A program made the position numbers and the translations under genes. Below the pieces are notes generated by a model. It had not been told where the DNA came from and searched no databases. It saw only the letters and a list, made by a program, of their open reading frames with translations. Below are positions 17,370 through 34,491 of a stretch of 64,000 nucleotides of DNA, piece by piece. The stretch is taken from assembly GCF_023221775.1 (NCBI RefSeq), contig NZ_JAKUDS010000001.1, positions 1-64,000 of the forward strand. Direction: 5' to 3'. The stretch is from Enterococcus cecorum (GTDB lineage: Bacteria > Bacillota > Bacilli > Lactobacillales > Enterococcaceae). The first letter of the stretch is position 1. The number at the start of each line of letters is the position of its first letter.

Positions 17370-18407
17370 ATGATAAATGATCTTAAATTGATTGGTTCAG
17401 TCGTTCCTGAAGTGATACCAATGCTTCAACAACGCTATAAAGTGTTGCAAGGATTATACTGGATGCAGCCAATCGGTCGGCGCGCTTTATCAGAAGCATT
17501 ATCACTTACTGAACGAACATTAAGAACGGAAACAGAAGTGTTAAAACGTCTTGATTTGATTTCTATCTCAAAGAGTGGTATGCGTCTTACAGGTAAAGGA
17601 GAAGATATTTATAATCAATTGGCTAGTTTGATGGATCAAGTGTTAGGGATGCAACAAGTAGAAAGTAAGCTTTCAAAATTCTTGGGTATTTCTCGTTGCA
17701 TCATCGTATCTGGAGATAGTGATCAACAAAGTCAAGTCATTTCTCGTCTAGGTAAGATATTATATCGGACACTAGATGAAGAGTTGCCGAATGGTGAAAA
17801 TATTATTGCAGTGATGGGTGGTACGACAATGGCTCAGGCTGCAGAACAATTTGAAAATTTAGAAACTGAACATCGTCATAATTTATTTGTGCCTGCAAGA
17901 GGTGGAATTGGAGAGTTGATGAATGTTCAAGCAAATACCATTAGCGCGGTGATGGCGATGAAAACCAATGGTGCTTATCGAGCGATTTATGTTCCCGAGC
18001 AATTGAGTGAAAATACTTATGAAAGTTTGCTTCAAGAGCCATCGATTGCTGAAGTGTTAAGATTAATGCAAGGGGCAAATTGTGTGATACATAGTATTGG
18101 TCGGGCATTGCCGATGGCGGTTCGCAGGAAGATGTCGGAAGATGAAATCCTGATGTTGAAACAAAAGGGTGCTGTTGCAGAATCTTTCGGATATTTTTTC
18201 AATCAAGATGGACAAATTGTTTACAAATCACCTAGAATTGGGTTAAAATTAAGTCAGTTGCAAAGTGTTCCATACATGTTTGCAATTGCCGGTGGTAAAA
18301 GTAAAGCAAAAGCAATTGCTGCGTATATGAAAAATGCGCCTAAGCAAACTTGCTTGATTACTGATGAAGCCGTTGCAAGTGAGATTTTAAAAGGGGTAAC
18401 CCTTTAA
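17370..18407 (+). CDS. cggR: Central glycolytic genes regulator CggR
   Basis: Repressor of the gap operon, a SorC/DeoR-family protein of 345 residues. It has an N-terminal winged helix (ALSEALSLTERTLRTETEVLKRL, split here as residues about 35-60) and a large C-terminal sugar-phosphate domain with VMGGTTMAQAA and the IAGGKSKAKAI phosphate loop. In Bacillus, fructose-1,6-bisphosphate releases it from DNA. It is the first gene of its own regulon, ahead of gap, and a matching operator lies in its leader. GGAGGG precedes the ATG. Confidence 0.95.
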   Translation: MINDLKLIGSVVPEVIPMLQQRYKVLQGLYWMQPIGRRALSEALSLTERTLRTETEVLKRLDLISISKSGMRLTGKGEDIYNQLASLMDQVLGMQQVESKLSKFLGISRCIIVSGDSDQQSQVISRLGKILYRTLDEELPNGENIIAVMGGTTMAQAAEQFENLETEHRHNLFVPARGGIGELMNVQANTISAVMAMKTNGAYRAIYVPEQLSENTYESLLQEPSIAEVLRLMQGANCVIHSIGRALPMAVRRKMSEDEILMLKQKGAVAESFGYFFNQDGQIVYKSPRIGLKLSQLQSVPYMFAIAGGKSKAKAIAAYMKNAPKQTCLITDEAVASEILKGVTL

Positions 18408-18447
18408 AATAAAAATTTTTTTGATTTTCATAAGGAGGAAATCTTAA

Positions 18448-19449
<1,002 letters not shown>

Positions 19450-19480
19450 GATTTATTTCTAAATCTAGATGCAGTTTTAA

Positions 19481-19513
19481 AGCGGGGAAGCGACGCGCTT
19501 CTTCGCTTTTTTT
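19481..19513 (+). terminator. Terminator or attenuator between gap and pgk
   Basis: A 12-bp stem AGCGGGGAAGCG/CGCTTCTTCGCT (two G-T pairs) with a three-base loop and seven T. Partial readthrough would let pgk be co-transcribed at a lower level. Confidence 0.85.
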
Positions 19514-19539
19514 AGTAAGAATAATTAGGAGGCTATCTC

Positions 19540-20730
19540 ATGGCTAAAAAAACAGTTCGTGATATCGATTTAAAAGGTAAAAAAGTTTTAGTTCGTGTTG
19601 ACTTTAATGTTCCTTTAAAAGATGGTGTAATCACTGATGATACTCGTATCAAAGCAGCATTACCTACTATTAAATATGTATTAGAAAATGGCGGTAAAGC
19701 TATTTTATTCTCACACTTAGGTCGTGTAAAAACTGAAGAAGATAAAGCTGGTAAATCATTAGCTCCAGTTGCAAAACGTCTTGGTGAATTATTAGGTCAA
19801 GAGGTTACATTTGTACCTGAAACTCGTGGGGCTGAATTAGAAAATGCTATTAACAACTTAAAAGAAGGCGAAGTTGTTGTCTTTGAAAACACTCGTTTTG
19901 AAGATGTTGATGGCAAAAAAGAAAGCAAAAATGATCCTGAATTAGGTAAATATTGGGCTTCTTTAGGTGACGTATTTGTTAACGATGCATTCGGTACAGC
20001 ACACCGTGCACATGCATCTAACGTTGGAATTGCATCAACTGGTATCCCAACAGTTGCTGGTTTCTTAATGGAAAAAGAAATTAAATTCATTGGGGAAGCT
20101 GTTGAAGAACCAAAACGTCCAATGGTTGCAATCTTAGGTGGTGCAAAAGTTTCTGATAAGATTGGTGTTATCGAAAACTTAATCCCTAAAGCTGATAAAA
20201 TTTTAATCGGTGGAGGAATGACTTATACATTCTATAAAGCAAAAGGAATGGAAATTGGTAATTCATTAGTAGAAGCTGATAAAGTTGAATTAGCTAAATC
20301 ATTAATTGAAAAAGCTGGCGACAAATTAGTATTACCAATCGATTCTGTTACTGCTGCAGAATTTTCAAATGATGTACCTACAGAAGTTCATGAAGGTAAT
20401 GTGCCTGATGGACAAATGGGTCTTGATATCGGTCCTGCAACAATCGCATTATTCGCTGAAACATTAGCTGGTGCAAAGACTGTTGTTTGGAACGGACCTA
20501 TGGGTGTATTTGAAATGTCAAACTTTGCTAAAGGTACTATTGGTGTATGTGAAGCTATCGCAAATCTTGCTGATGCTACAACCATTATCGGTGGTGGTGA
20601 CTCTGCAGCTGCAGCTGAACAATTAGGCTTTGCTGACAAATTCACTCATATTTCAACTGGTGGCGGTGCAAGTTTAGAATTATTAGAAGGTAAAGTTTTA
20701 CCTGGTCTTGCAGCAATCAACGACAAATAA
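19540..20730 (+). CDS. pgk: Phosphoglycerate kinase
   Basis: Transfers phosphate from 1,3-bisphosphoglycerate to ADP, the first ATP-yielding step of glycolysis. The 396-residue monomer has the signature [11 protein letters not shown], the substrate residues SHLGRVK, and the nucleotide-binding [12 protein letters not shown] and [13 protein letters not shown]. Start ATG is preceded by AGGAGG. It is third in cggR-gap-pgk-tpiA-eno. No promoter is evident in the 90 bases before it, so it depends on readthrough from gap. Confidence 0.98.
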   Translation: MAKKTVRDIDLKGKKVLVRVDFNVPLKDGVITDDTRIKAALPTIKYVLENGGKAILFSHLGRVKTEEDKAGKSLAPVAKRLGELLGQEVTFVPETRGAELENAINNLKEGEVVVFENTRFEDVDGKKESKNDPELGKYWASLGDVFVNDAFGTAHRAHASNVGIASTGIPTVAGFLMEKEIKFIGEAVEEPKRPMVAILGGAKVSDKIGVIENLIPKADKILIGGGMTYTFYKAKGMEIGNSLVEADKVELAKSLIEKAGDKLVLPIDSVTAAEFSNDVPTEVHEGNVPDGQMGLDIGPATIALFAETLAGAKTVVWNGPMGVFEMSNFAKGTIGVCEAIANLADATTIIGGGDSAAAAEQLGFADKFTHISTGGGASLELLEGKVLPGLAAINDK

Positions 20731-20741
20731 TTAACAAACTG

Positions 20742-20769
20742 AGGAAAGTTAGTAAATGCTAACTTTCCT
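20742..20769 (+). terminator. Hairpin between pgk and tpiA
   Basis: A perfect 11-bp stem AGGAAAGTTAG/CTAACTTTCCT with loop TAAATG but no long T run. It may be a weak terminator or an RNA processing or stability element. Confidence 0.5.
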
Positions 20770-20777
20770 TGCTATAA

Positions 20778-21554
<777 letters not shown>

Positions 21555-21588
21555 TCCGATAATAAATACGTTTTCATTGAAATTATTA

Positions 21589-22973
<1,385 letters not shown>

Positions 22974-22993
22974 TAATCACTAGATGATTGATT

Positions 22994-23027
22994 GGCTCTC
23001 CTGTCAGATGATAGGGGAGTCTTTTTT
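22994..23027 (+). terminator. Terminator of eno
   Basis: GGCTCTCCT pairs with AGGGGAGTC (two G-T pairs), followed by six T. Confidence 0.85.
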
Positions 23028-23035
23028 ACTATTTT

Positions 23036-23140
23036 GGCTCTTTGTCAAGTAGTGTTGTTGGCAATTAAGGCGATTAGAGAGAAAGTTATTTTGGAAAAAT
23101 TCCGAGACTATCTTGTAAGTTTCGTGTAGTAAGTACTAGC
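23036..23140. mobile_element. Possible remnant of an ISL3-family insertion sequence end
   Basis: The stretch beginning GGCTCTTTGTCAAGTAGT resembles, from memory, the terminal inverted repeats of ISL3-family elements of streptococci and enterococci. No transposase fragment and no second end are visible, so at most a solo end remains in the eno-secG space. The right boundary is a guess. It needs an ISfinder search. Confidence 0.35.
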
Positions 23141-23207
23141 TTTTCGTAATGAATTATGTTAAATTAAAGAAGTTAGATATAGTTTATATAAAAAGGAGGA
23201 CTTTTTA

Positions 23208-23444
23208 GTGTATAATGTAATCCTTGGTATTGTAATTGTACTGTCAGTCATTTTAATTTTTACTATTATGATGCAACCAAGTAAACAAAATAGTGCGGCA
23301 AGTGCTTTTTCTGGCGGGGCTGATCAATTATTTGGTAAGCAAAAAGCTCGTGGATTTGAAGCTGTCATGCAACGCGCCACTGCAGTTTTAGGTGCTATTT
23401 GGATGATTTTACTTTTCGTATTATCATTTCTTTCATCAAAATAA
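23208..23444 (+). CDS. secG: Preprotein translocase subunit SecG
   Basis: Small auxiliary subunit of the SecYEG channel. The 78-residue protein has two membrane helices (about residues 2-20 and 55-76) and a Gly/Ser-rich link with SGGADQLFG, typical of SecG. It starts with GTG at 23208, preceded by AAAAAGGAGGAC, a very strong site. The secG-est-rnr-smpB order is conserved in Firmicutes. Its promoter in the 180 bases upstream is not clear. Confidence 0.95.
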   Translation: MYNVILGIVIVLSVILIFTIMMQPSKQNSAASAFSGGADQLFGKQKARGFEAVMQRATAVLGAIWMILLFVLSFLSSK

Positions 23445-23458
23445 GAAAAAAACAGACG

Positions 23459-23485
23459 GAGGTTATTCATTGACCTCTTTTTTTT
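23459..23485 (+). terminator. Probable terminator of secG
   Basis: A short GAGGT/ACCTC stem followed by eight T. The stem is only five base pairs. Confidence 0.55.
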
Positions 23486-23513
23486 GACTAAAAATAGTGT
23501 TAAATACTATATA
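23484..23513 (+). promoter_or_regulatory. Possible promoter of est-rnr-smpB
   Basis: TTGACT (23484-23489), an 18-base spacer and TATATA (23508-23513), overlapping the end of the secG terminator. Confidence 0.35.
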
Positions 23514-23553
23514 TTGAGAAAAATATGGTAGAATAATTATTGAGGTGAAAAAT

Positions 23554-24315
23554 ATGAGTAGAACATTTAATTTGCCTAAGCCATTATTTGAGAAACATAG
23601 TAAAAAAGGGATTTTATTATTACATGCTTATTCAGGTAGTTCCAATGATGTCCGTTATATAGCAAGACATTTGGAGAAATATGATTATTCGGTATACTTA
23701 CCTATTTTTTCTGGTCATGGTACGTTGGAGCCTTTTGATATATTAAAATCAAATCCAAAAAACTGGCAAAGAGAAGTGAAAGAAGCAGTGAACGAGATGA
23801 AAAATCAAGGAATTGAACAAATTGCTGTCTTTGGCTTATCTATGGGTGGTATTTTTGCATTAGATTTATTAACAGAGAATTTGCCAGAAGTGGTTGGTGG
23901 GGGAGCGTTTTGTTCTCCAGTTATTATGGGAGAGAATCAAGTCGCTAAAAACTTTTTAATTTATGCTGAAAACGTTTGGAAAATGCAAGATTTTTCGCAA
24001 CAAGAAATTGAAGAGAAGCTTGAACGAATGAAAGTGGATCAACCTTTGCAATTAGCTGAAATTGAACAGTTTGCTGAGGCTACGGCTGAACAGTTATCCA
24101 AGGTACAGGCACCTGTTTTTCTAGCTCAAGGCGGAAAAGATGAAATGATTTTACCTGAAAGTGTGTTTCAAACTGCCCAAAAACTAACACAGACACATAT
24201 CACACTGCAATGGTATGAAAAGAGTGGGCATGTCGTTACAGTAGATTGTCAAAAAAATGAATTAATTAATGATCTTTTAGCTTTTTTGGCTAAGTTATCA
24301 TGGAATGAGGTATAG
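23554..24315 (+). CDS. Carboxylesterase (Est30-like alpha/beta hydrolase)
   Basis: A 253-residue alpha/beta hydrolase. The nucleophile serine lies in GLSMGG, the acid is probably in LAQGGKDEMI, and the histidine in YEKSGHVV; LLHAYSGS gives the oxyanion hole. It matches the thermostable Est30/YvaK carboxylesterases found between secG and rnr in Bacillus. The natural ester is unknown. ATG 23554 follows GAGGTG; the GTG at 23545 is part of that site. Its stop codon abuts the rnr start, so the two are co-transcribed. Confidence 0.88.
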   Translation: MSRTFNLPKPLFEKHSKKGILLLHAYSGSSNDVRYIARHLEKYDYSVYLPIFSGHGTLEPFDILKSNPKNWQREVKEAVNEMKNQGIEQIAVFGLSMGGIFALDLLTENLPEVVGGGAFCSPVIMGENQVAKNFLIYAENVWKMQDFSQQEIEEKLERMKVDQPLQLAEIEQFAEATAEQLSKVQAPVFLAQGGKDEMILPESVFQTAQKLTQTHITLQWYEKSGHVVTVDCQKNELINDLLAFLAKLSWNEV

Positions 24316-26646
24316 ATGCGAGAAACAATACAAACAAAAATTATTCAAACCTTAGAGAGCGCGACTAAAAAAAGTCTTTCGGTGGATGAGTTAGCCCAAA
24401 AATTATCATTAAATAAGAGTGCGGATTTCAAGCTTTTAGTTCAAGCGATTGCGCAACTAGAACGTGACAAAAAAGTTGCTTTTAACCGCAAAGGCAAAAT
24501 ATATCTCCCTAAAGCAGCAGTCTATGTAGAAGGGGTTTTTCGTGCTAATGAGCGTGGATTTGGCTTTGTAACTATTTCAGATGATGAAGCCGATGTTTAT
24601 ATTGCTCCTGAGGATACGGCCTATGCTATGGATGGTGATGTCGTGGCTATTGATATTCTTCGTCCGGCAAATCCATTTTTAGAAAAGACAGCTGAAGGGA
24701 GAATTGTTGAGATAAAGCAACGAGCAATTACTAAAGTGGTAGGGGAATTTGTTTCCTTTCCACCAGAAGAAATTGCTAGTTCTGGATTATTAGGACAGGT
24801 TATTGCAAAAGATAAAAAACTAGCAAATTTCACTTTTTTAGTAGCGCCAACTGGGTTACATCCAGTAGAAGGGCAAATTGTATTATTTGATGTGACGCAT
24901 TATCCTGAAAAAGGCTATGCTAAGAGTTTAGAAGGTAATATTGTTCAGACTTTAGGACATAAAAATGACCCCGGTATGGATATTCTTTCAATTGTCATTG
25001 CTAATGGAATACCGACTGATTTTCCGGATGAAGTAAAACAGCAGCTCAATGACATTCCAGATGAGATTAATCCTGCTGAGTTTTCGTACCGTAGAGATTT
25101 GCGTAATGAAATCTTAGTCACAATTGATGGTGAAGATGCTAAAGACTTAGATGATGCCGTTTCGCTTAAAAAATTGGCAAATGGAAATTATCAATTAGGG
25201 GTACATATTGCAGATGTATCCTACTATGTCACAGAAAATTCACCTTTAGATCAAGAAGCTTTTGATCGTGGTACGAGTGTCTACTTAACAGACCGGGTGA
25301 TTCCGATGCTTCCACATAAGCTGTCTAATGGTATTTGCTCTTTAAATCCCAAAGTACCACGTTTAGCGATGAGTTGTGTGATGGAAATCAATCATCAAGG
25401 GCAAGTGGTAGATTATGAAATCTTTGAAAGTTTAATCCAAACAAAAGAGAGAATGACTTATACCGCAGTCAATCAGATTTTAACCAGAGAAAATGAAGAA
25501 GTATTATCTAGATACGCTGAACTGGTACCAACATTTGATTTGATGGCAGAGTTACATCATATCTTAGAAAATATGCGCCTGAATCGTGGGGCAGTGAATT
25601 TTGAAAATCATGAAGCGCGAGTAATTGTTGATGAAGAAGGAACCCCATTAAAAATTGAATTACGTACTCGTGGTGTGGCAGAACGCTTAATCGAGTCGTT
25701 CATGTTAATTGCTAATGAAACCGTGGCTACACATTTCCATCGTTTGTTGTTACCATTTATCTATCGTATTCATGAAGAGCCTAATGAGGATAAAATGAGT
25801 CGCTTTTTTGAAACAGTGGCTGCGCTAGGTATCGTACCAAAAGTGACAAATGGTAATATGGTGTCAAAAGATATTCAACAATTAATGGATGAAGTGGCCG
25901 ATTTACCAGAAGCTTTTGTCATAAATATGCTATTATTAAGGAGTATGCAACAAGCAAAATATTCAGCGGAAAATGTTGGCCACTATGGTTTAGCAGCACC
26001 TTATTATACACATTTTACTTCGCCAATTAGACGCTATCCTGACTTAATTGTTCATCGTTTAATTCGTAGTTATCAAAAAGACAGTGGTGCTAAAAATCAA
26101 GCATATTGGCAAGCGCATTTGCCTGAAATTGCCAATCACTCTTCACAAATGGAAAGAAGAGCAGTTGAAGCAGAAAGACAAGTAGATGCGATGAAAAAAG
26201 CAGAATACATGCAACAATTTTTAGAAGAAGAATTTGAAGGAATCATCAGTTCGGTTGTTAAATTTGGTTTCTTTGTTGAATTACCAAATACTGTAGAAGG
26301 TTTAGTGCATATTCAATCTTTAGAAGATGATTATTATCACTTTATTGAAAATCATCTGGCTCTAGTTGGTGAACGTACAAGACAAGTATTAAAAGTTGGT
26401 CAAAAAGTGAAAGTAAAAGTTTTAGAGGCTAATCCAGATACAAGAGAAATTGATTTTCAGTTGGTAGAAGTATTGGAAGAAGCACAGTTACCAAAATCAC
26501 TACATCAAGTTAAAACAAAAAATTCATCAAAGCAGCAAAAAGTAAAGAAAAATAACCGAACCAGTGAGAAGAAAAAAGGAAAAAATAAGAAGAAAAAACC
26601 TTTTTACAAAGAAGTGGTAAAAAAGAAAAAGAAGAAAAAACATTAA
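24316..26646 (+). CDS. rnr: Ribonuclease R
   Basis: Processive 3'-5' exoribonuclease that unwinds structured RNA and, with SmpB and tmRNA, degrades non-stop messages. The 776-residue protein has an N-terminal winged helix, two cold-shock domains (GVFRANERGFGFVTI), the RNB catalytic domain with DGEDAKDLDDAVSL (metal-binding Asp residues) and HFTSPIRRYPDL, an S1 domain (about 640-720), and a very Lys-rich tail. It starts directly after the est stop codon; smpB follows 20 bases later. Confidence 0.96.
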   Translation: MRETIQTKIIQTLESATKKSLSVDELAQKLSLNKSADFKLLVQAIAQLERDKKVAFNRKGKIYLPKAAVYVEGVFRANERGFGFVTISDDEADVYIAPEDTAYAMDGDVVAIDILRPANPFLEKTAEGRIVEIKQRAITKVVGEFVSFPPEEIASSGLLGQVIAKDKKLANFTFLVAPTGLHPVEGQIVLFDVTHYPEKGYAKSLEGNIVQTLGHKNDPGMDILSIVIANGIPTDFPDEVKQQLNDIPDEINPAEFSYRRDLRNEILVTIDGEDAKDLDDAVSLKKLANGNYQLGVHIADVSYYVTENSPLDQEAFDRGTSVYLTDRVIPMLPHKLSNGICSLNPKVPRLAMSCVMEINHQGQVVDYEIFESLIQTKERMTYTAVNQILTRENEEVLSRYAELVPTFDLMAELHHILENMRLNRGAVNFENHEARVIVDEEGTPLKIELRTRGVAERLIESFMLIANETVATHFHRLLLPFIYRIHEEPNEDKMSRFFETVAALGIVPKVTNGNMVSKDIQQLMDEVADLPEAFVINMLLLRSMQQAKYSAENVGHYGLAAPYYTHFTSPIRRYPDLIVHRLIRSYQKDSGAKNQAYWQAHLPEIANHSSQMERRAVEAERQVDAMKKAEYMQQFLEEEFEGIISSVVKFGFFVELPNTVEGLVHIQSLEDDYYHFIENHLALVGERTRQVLKVGQKVKVKVLEANPDTREIDFQLVEVLEEAQLPKSLHQVKTKNSSKQQKVKKNNRTSEKKKGKNKKKKPFYKEVVKKKKKKKH

Positions 26647-26666
26647 TGTAATAGAGGAGTATGACT

Positions 26667-27128
26667 ATGCCTAAAGGGGAAGGTAAATTAATTGCGCAAA
26701 ATAAAAAGGCGCGTCATGATTATCATATATTAGAAACTTTCGAAGCAGGAATGGTTTTACAAGGAACAGAGATAAAATCTATCCGCAATAGTCGAATAAA
26801 TCTAAAAGATGGTTTTGTTCGGGTACGCAATGGTGAAGTGTTCTTAGTGAATGTTCATATCAGCCCTTATGAACAGGGAAATATTTTTAATCATGATCCA
26901 TTGCGTACGCGTAAACTTCTTCTTCATAAGCGTCAAATTAGACAATTAGAAGCTGAAAGTAAGAATGCTGGAATTACTATTGTTCCTTTGAAAGTCTATA
27001 TCAAAGACGGTTATGCGAAAGTTCTCATTGGTTTAGCCAAAGGGAAAAAAGAGTATGATAAACGTGAAAGCATCAAGCAAAAAGATCAGGAACGACAAAT
27101 TAGAAGAATTGTCAAAAACATTCGTTAA
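26667..27128 (+). CDS. smpB: SsrA-binding protein SmpB
   Basis: Binds tmRNA and places it in the empty A site of stalled ribosomes. The 153-residue protein has the typical [19 protein letters not shown] start, GTEIKSIR, and a basic tail ([18 protein letters not shown]) that enters the mRNA channel. ATG 26667 is seven bases after GAGGAG; the ATG at 26661 is too near. No ssrA gene is found nearby: the 275 bases downstream are too short and hold the atp promoter. Confidence 0.96.
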   Translation: MPKGEGKLIAQNKKARHDYHILETFEAGMVLQGTEIKSIRNSRINLKDGFVRVRNGEVFLVNVHISPYEQGNIFNHDPLRTRKLLLHKRQIRQLEAESKNAGITIVPLKVYIKDGYAKVLIGLAKGKKEYDKRESIKQKDQERQIRRIVKNIR

Positions 27129-27305
27129 TCTTTTTTGTATAAATTTTTACCTTATTTTGTTTTTATTACGTTTACAATATTGGTTATTCAATATTTGTAA
27201 TATAAGGTTTGTTCATTATTTCATTTAATAGAAAAACTTGATAGAAATTCATTTTTTCGATTTAAATATTCAATGAATAAACCGATAACTTTTTATGAAA
27301 ATACT

Positions 27306-27334
27306 TTGAAATTTCTTTTTAGTGGTGGTACGAT
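27306..27334 (+). promoter_or_regulatory. Promoter of the atp operon
   Basis: TTGAAA (27306-27311), a 17-base spacer and TACGAT (27329-27334), about 70 bases before atpB. The rest of the smpB-atpB gap is AT-rich with no ORF or clear hairpin. Confidence 0.6.
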
Positions 27335-27403
27335 ACAAATTGTCATTACTATTGCGTGAAAAGAGATGCAAGAGTATTTACATTTTAGAAGTGAGGTGAG
27401 CTT

Positions 27404-28377
<974 letters not shown>

Positions 28378-28469
28378 GATACATTCAAACATCACAGGGA
28401 ATAAATAGCTATTCATCTGTTTGGTAAAGGAACTGTATCAGTATTGGCTAAAGTAAAGGAGATATAGAT

Positions 28470-28983
28470 ATGCCAGAAGTATTTTTATTGGCTGCTGCAA
28501 AACCAAATTCAACTTTAGGCGATTTAATTGTTGTTACTCTTTCATTTTTAATTTTATTACTGGCGCTTAAAAAGTTTGCATGGTCTTCTATTTCAGAAAT
28601 TATGAACAAACGTGCTGATAAAATAGCAAATGATTTGGACAATGCTGAAAAATCGCGTAACGAAGCTGAAAAATTAGCAGCAAAACGTCAAGAGCAATTG
28701 ATGAATTCACGCTCTGAAGCGGCAGATATTATCAAAAATGCCAAAGACAGTGGAGAACAAAGCCGTCAAAACATTCTTCGTGAAACACAATTAGAAGTTT
28801 CTCGCTTAAAAGAAAAAGCTCAAGCGGACATTTCTCAAGAACGTGAACAAACGATGAATGCAATCAAAGATGATGTAGCATTATTAAGTATTCAAATTGC
28901 TGAAAAAATCTTAAATAAAGAAATCTCTACTGAAACACATGAAGCCTTAATCAATCAATATATTGAAGGATTGAGTGCAAATC

Positions 28984-28997
<14 letters not shown>
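28470..28997 (+). CDS. atpF: ATP synthase subunit b
   Basis: Peripheral stalk of the enzyme, 175 residues: one N-terminal membrane helix (about residues 13-35) and a long charged coiled coil (RADKIANDLDNAEKSRNEAEKL begins it, about 45-150) that joins Fo to the delta subunit. AAAGGAG precedes the ATG. The 92-base gap after atpE has no clear hairpin. Its end overlaps atpH by 14 bases. Confidence 0.96.
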
Positions 28998-31109
<2,112 letters not shown>

Positions 31110-31123
31110 TGAGGTGAATTGAA

Positions 31124-32026
31124 ATGGGTGCATCATTAAACGAGATCAAGCAAAGAATTACCTCTACGAAAAAAACAAGCCAAATTACGAAAGCGATGCA
31201 CATGGTTTCAGCAGCTAAATTAACTAAATCGGAATCGCATTCTCGCCAGTTTCAAATTTATGCGGAAAAAGTGCGTGAGGTTGTAACGCACTTAGCTGCG
31301 CAACAAATCTTAGCTATTGAAGATAATAAGAATGCGAATAAATTTGACTACAATAGTATGTTGATTACACGTCCGGTTAAGAAAACAGGCTATATCGTCA
31401 TTACTTCTGATGGTGGTTTAGTTGGTGGTTATAATAGTTCGATTCTAAAACAAATGATGGCTATTTTTGAAAAAGATCATGAGAATAAAGAAGATTATGT
31501 CGTGATTTCAATTGGTGCAACTGGGGCTGAGTTTTTCAAATCTAGAGGCATTTCGCTAGCTTACGAATTACGTAACTTATCTGATCAACCAAGCTTTGAA
31601 GAAGTACGTAAGATTGTTCATATGGCAACGACAATGTATCAAAATGAAGTCTTTGATGAATTATATGTTTGTTACAATCATCATGTAAACTCATTAACTA
31701 GTCAGTTCCGTGTTGAAAAAATGTTACCTATTTCAGACTTGGATCCAGGTCAAAAGAAAGAATACGAACAAGAATACATCTTTGAACCTTCGAAAGACGC
31801 GATATTAAATCAACTCTTGCCACAATATGCTGAAAGCTTGATTTATGGGGCAATTGTGGATGCGAAAACAGCAGAACATGCAGCGGGAATGACTGCGATG
31901 AAGACTGCTACGGATAACGCAACGAAGATTATTGATGATTTAACTATTGCATATAACCGTGCACGTCAAGGGGCTATTACCCAAGAAATTACCGAAATTG
32001 TTGGTGGCGCGGCTGCCTTAGAATAA
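31124..32026 (+). CDS. atpG: ATP synthase subunit gamma
   Basis: Rotor shaft that couples Fo rotation to F1, 300 residues. It has the N-terminal coiled coil [19 protein letters not shown], the Rossmann-like middle ([12 protein letters not shown]), and the C-terminal helix signature [29 protein letters not shown] site precedes the ATG. Length matches the bacterial family. Confidence 0.97.
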   Translation: MGASLNEIKQRITSTKKTSQITKAMHMVSAAKLTKSESHSRQFQIYAEKVREVVTHLAAQQILAIEDNKNANKFDYNSMLITRPVKKTGYIVITSDGGLVGGYNSSILKQMMAIFEKDHENKEDYVVISIGATGAEFFKSRGISLAYELRNLSDQPSFEEVRKIVHMATTMYQNEVFDELYVCYNHHVNSLTSQFRVEKMLPISDLDPGQKKEYEQEYIFEPSKDAILNQLLPQYAESLIYGAIVDAKTAEHAAGMTAMKTATDNATKIIDDLTIAYNRARQGAITQEITEIVGGAAALE

Positions 32027-32052
32027 TTTCGAGAATGAGTGGAGGAAAATAA

Positions 32053-33459
<1,407 letters not shown>

Positions 33460-33472
33460 AAAGAGGTGTCCT

Positions 33473-33895
33473 ATGGAAAATAGTATAACTGTTCGAGTTG
33501 TCACACCAGCAGGACTTGTTTATGACCATCATGCAGCTATTGTTGTTGCTAAGACACCAACTGGCGAAATTGGGATCTTGGCAAATCACGCACCAATTAT
33601 CGTTCCATTAACCATTGATGAAGTAAGGGTCAAACGAACTGACTCTGATACACACGTTGATTGGATTGCGGTAAATGGTGGGATTATGGAAGTCCGTGAT
33701 AATGTAGTGACCATTTTAGCGGATAGTGCTGAACGTGAACGCGATATTGATGTATCACGTGCGCAGAGAGCAAAACAACGCGCTGAACGATTAATTCAAG
33801 AAGCAAAAGAAAATAAAGATACTGATACACTAAAACGTGCAGAAGTTATGTTGCATCGTGCTTTGAATCGTATCAAAGTATCACAACATCAATAA
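33473..33895 (+). CDS. atpC: ATP synthase subunit epsilon
   Basis: Small rotor subunit, 140 residues, with the N-terminal beta sandwich (VRVVTPAGLVYDHHAAIVVAK start) and the C-terminal two-helix hairpin (about 90-138) that can brake ATP hydrolysis in some bacteria. AAGAGGTG precedes the ATG. Last gene of the operon, with a strong terminator after it. Confidence 0.96.
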   Translation: MENSITVRVVTPAGLVYDHHAAIVVAKTPTGEIGILANHAPIIVPLTIDEVRVKRTDSDTHVDWIAVNGGIMEVRDNVVTILADSAERERDIDVSRAQRAKQRAERLIQEAKENKDTDTLKRAEVMLHRALNRIKVSQHQ

Positions 33896-33897
33896 TC

Positions 33898-33938
33898 AAA
33901 AAAGACTTGAGTCAAAATTAATGACCCAAGTCTTTTTT
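33898..33938. terminator. Bidirectional terminator after the atp operon
   Basis: AAAAAAGACTTGAGTCA pairs with TGACCCAAGTCTTTTTT; A and T tracts on both sides serve the two converging genes. Confidence 0.9.
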
Positions 33939-33940
33939 GA

Positions 33941-34285
33941 TTAACGGATTCCTAATGCAATTCTAGCATACCGACTCATTCGATCAGTTGTCCATGCTGG
34001 ATACCATACAAGTTTAACGTCAACACTTTTTACTTCTTCGACTTCTTCTAAAGCATCATGAATATTATCAGTTAAAATATCGGCTAACGGACATCCCATC
34101 GTTGTGAGCGTCATCTTAATAACCGTTTCTCCAGTTGACCCATTAAATTCAACTTCATAAACTAATCCTAAGTTTACAATATCAATCCCTAGTTCAGGGT
34201 CAATAACTGTTTCCAAAGCGGTTAGAATTTTCTCTTTGATTGCTTCAATTTGTTCTTCTGTATATGAATGTTGTTGATCAGACAT
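33941..34285 (-). CDS. MIP18/DUF59 family (SufT-like) iron-sulfur assembly factor
   Basis: A 114-residue DUF59 protein. It has the family core DPELGIDIVNLGLVYEVE and the conserved cysteine in TTMGCPLADIL, and ends in a tail with RYARIALG. Relatives (SufT, PaaD, eukaryotic MIP18) help mature iron-sulfur proteins, but a direct role here is only inferred from the family. It reads leftward from ATG 34285 after GGAGGG. It is a single-gene unit. Confidence 0.88.
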   Translation of the reverse strand: MSDQQHSYTEEQIEAIKEKILTALETVIDPELGIDIVNLGLVYEVEFNGSTGETVIKMTLTTMGCPLADILTDNIHDALEEVEEVKSVDVKLVWYPAWTTDRMSRYARIALGIR

Positions 34286-34314
34286 GAATATCCCTCCAAA
34301 TTTGATATAATTAA

Positions 34315-34343
34315 ATCATACGAAATTTTTATTATTTTGTAAA
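34315..34343 (-). promoter_or_regulatory. Promoter of the DUF59 gene
   Basis: On the minus strand TTTACA (34338-34343), a 17-base spacer and TATGAT (34315-34320), 29 bases before the gene. Confidence 0.6.
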
Positions 34344-34434
34344 TTATTGGAACTATAATTTTTCATTTGAGCGTGTAGAATGAATAATATCAGGCTATCA
34401 TTTTACTCTGATTTTACTATTTTGAAAGTGATAA

Positions 34435-34463
34435 TTGATTTTCATGAAAAAATAAGTTATCAT
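34435..34463 (+). promoter_or_regulatory. Promoter of the DUF1146-murA unit
   Basis: TTGATT (34435-34440), a 17-base spacer and TATCAT (34458-34463), 28 bases before the gene. Confidence 0.6.
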
Positions 34464-34491
34464 TGGAATGTTAAGGAAATAGGAGGTAACA

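Noticed and set aside
26647-27403. tmRNA (ssrA) gene next to smpB
   Set aside because: The free space of 275 bases is too short, and neither end motifs nor a tag sequence are seen.
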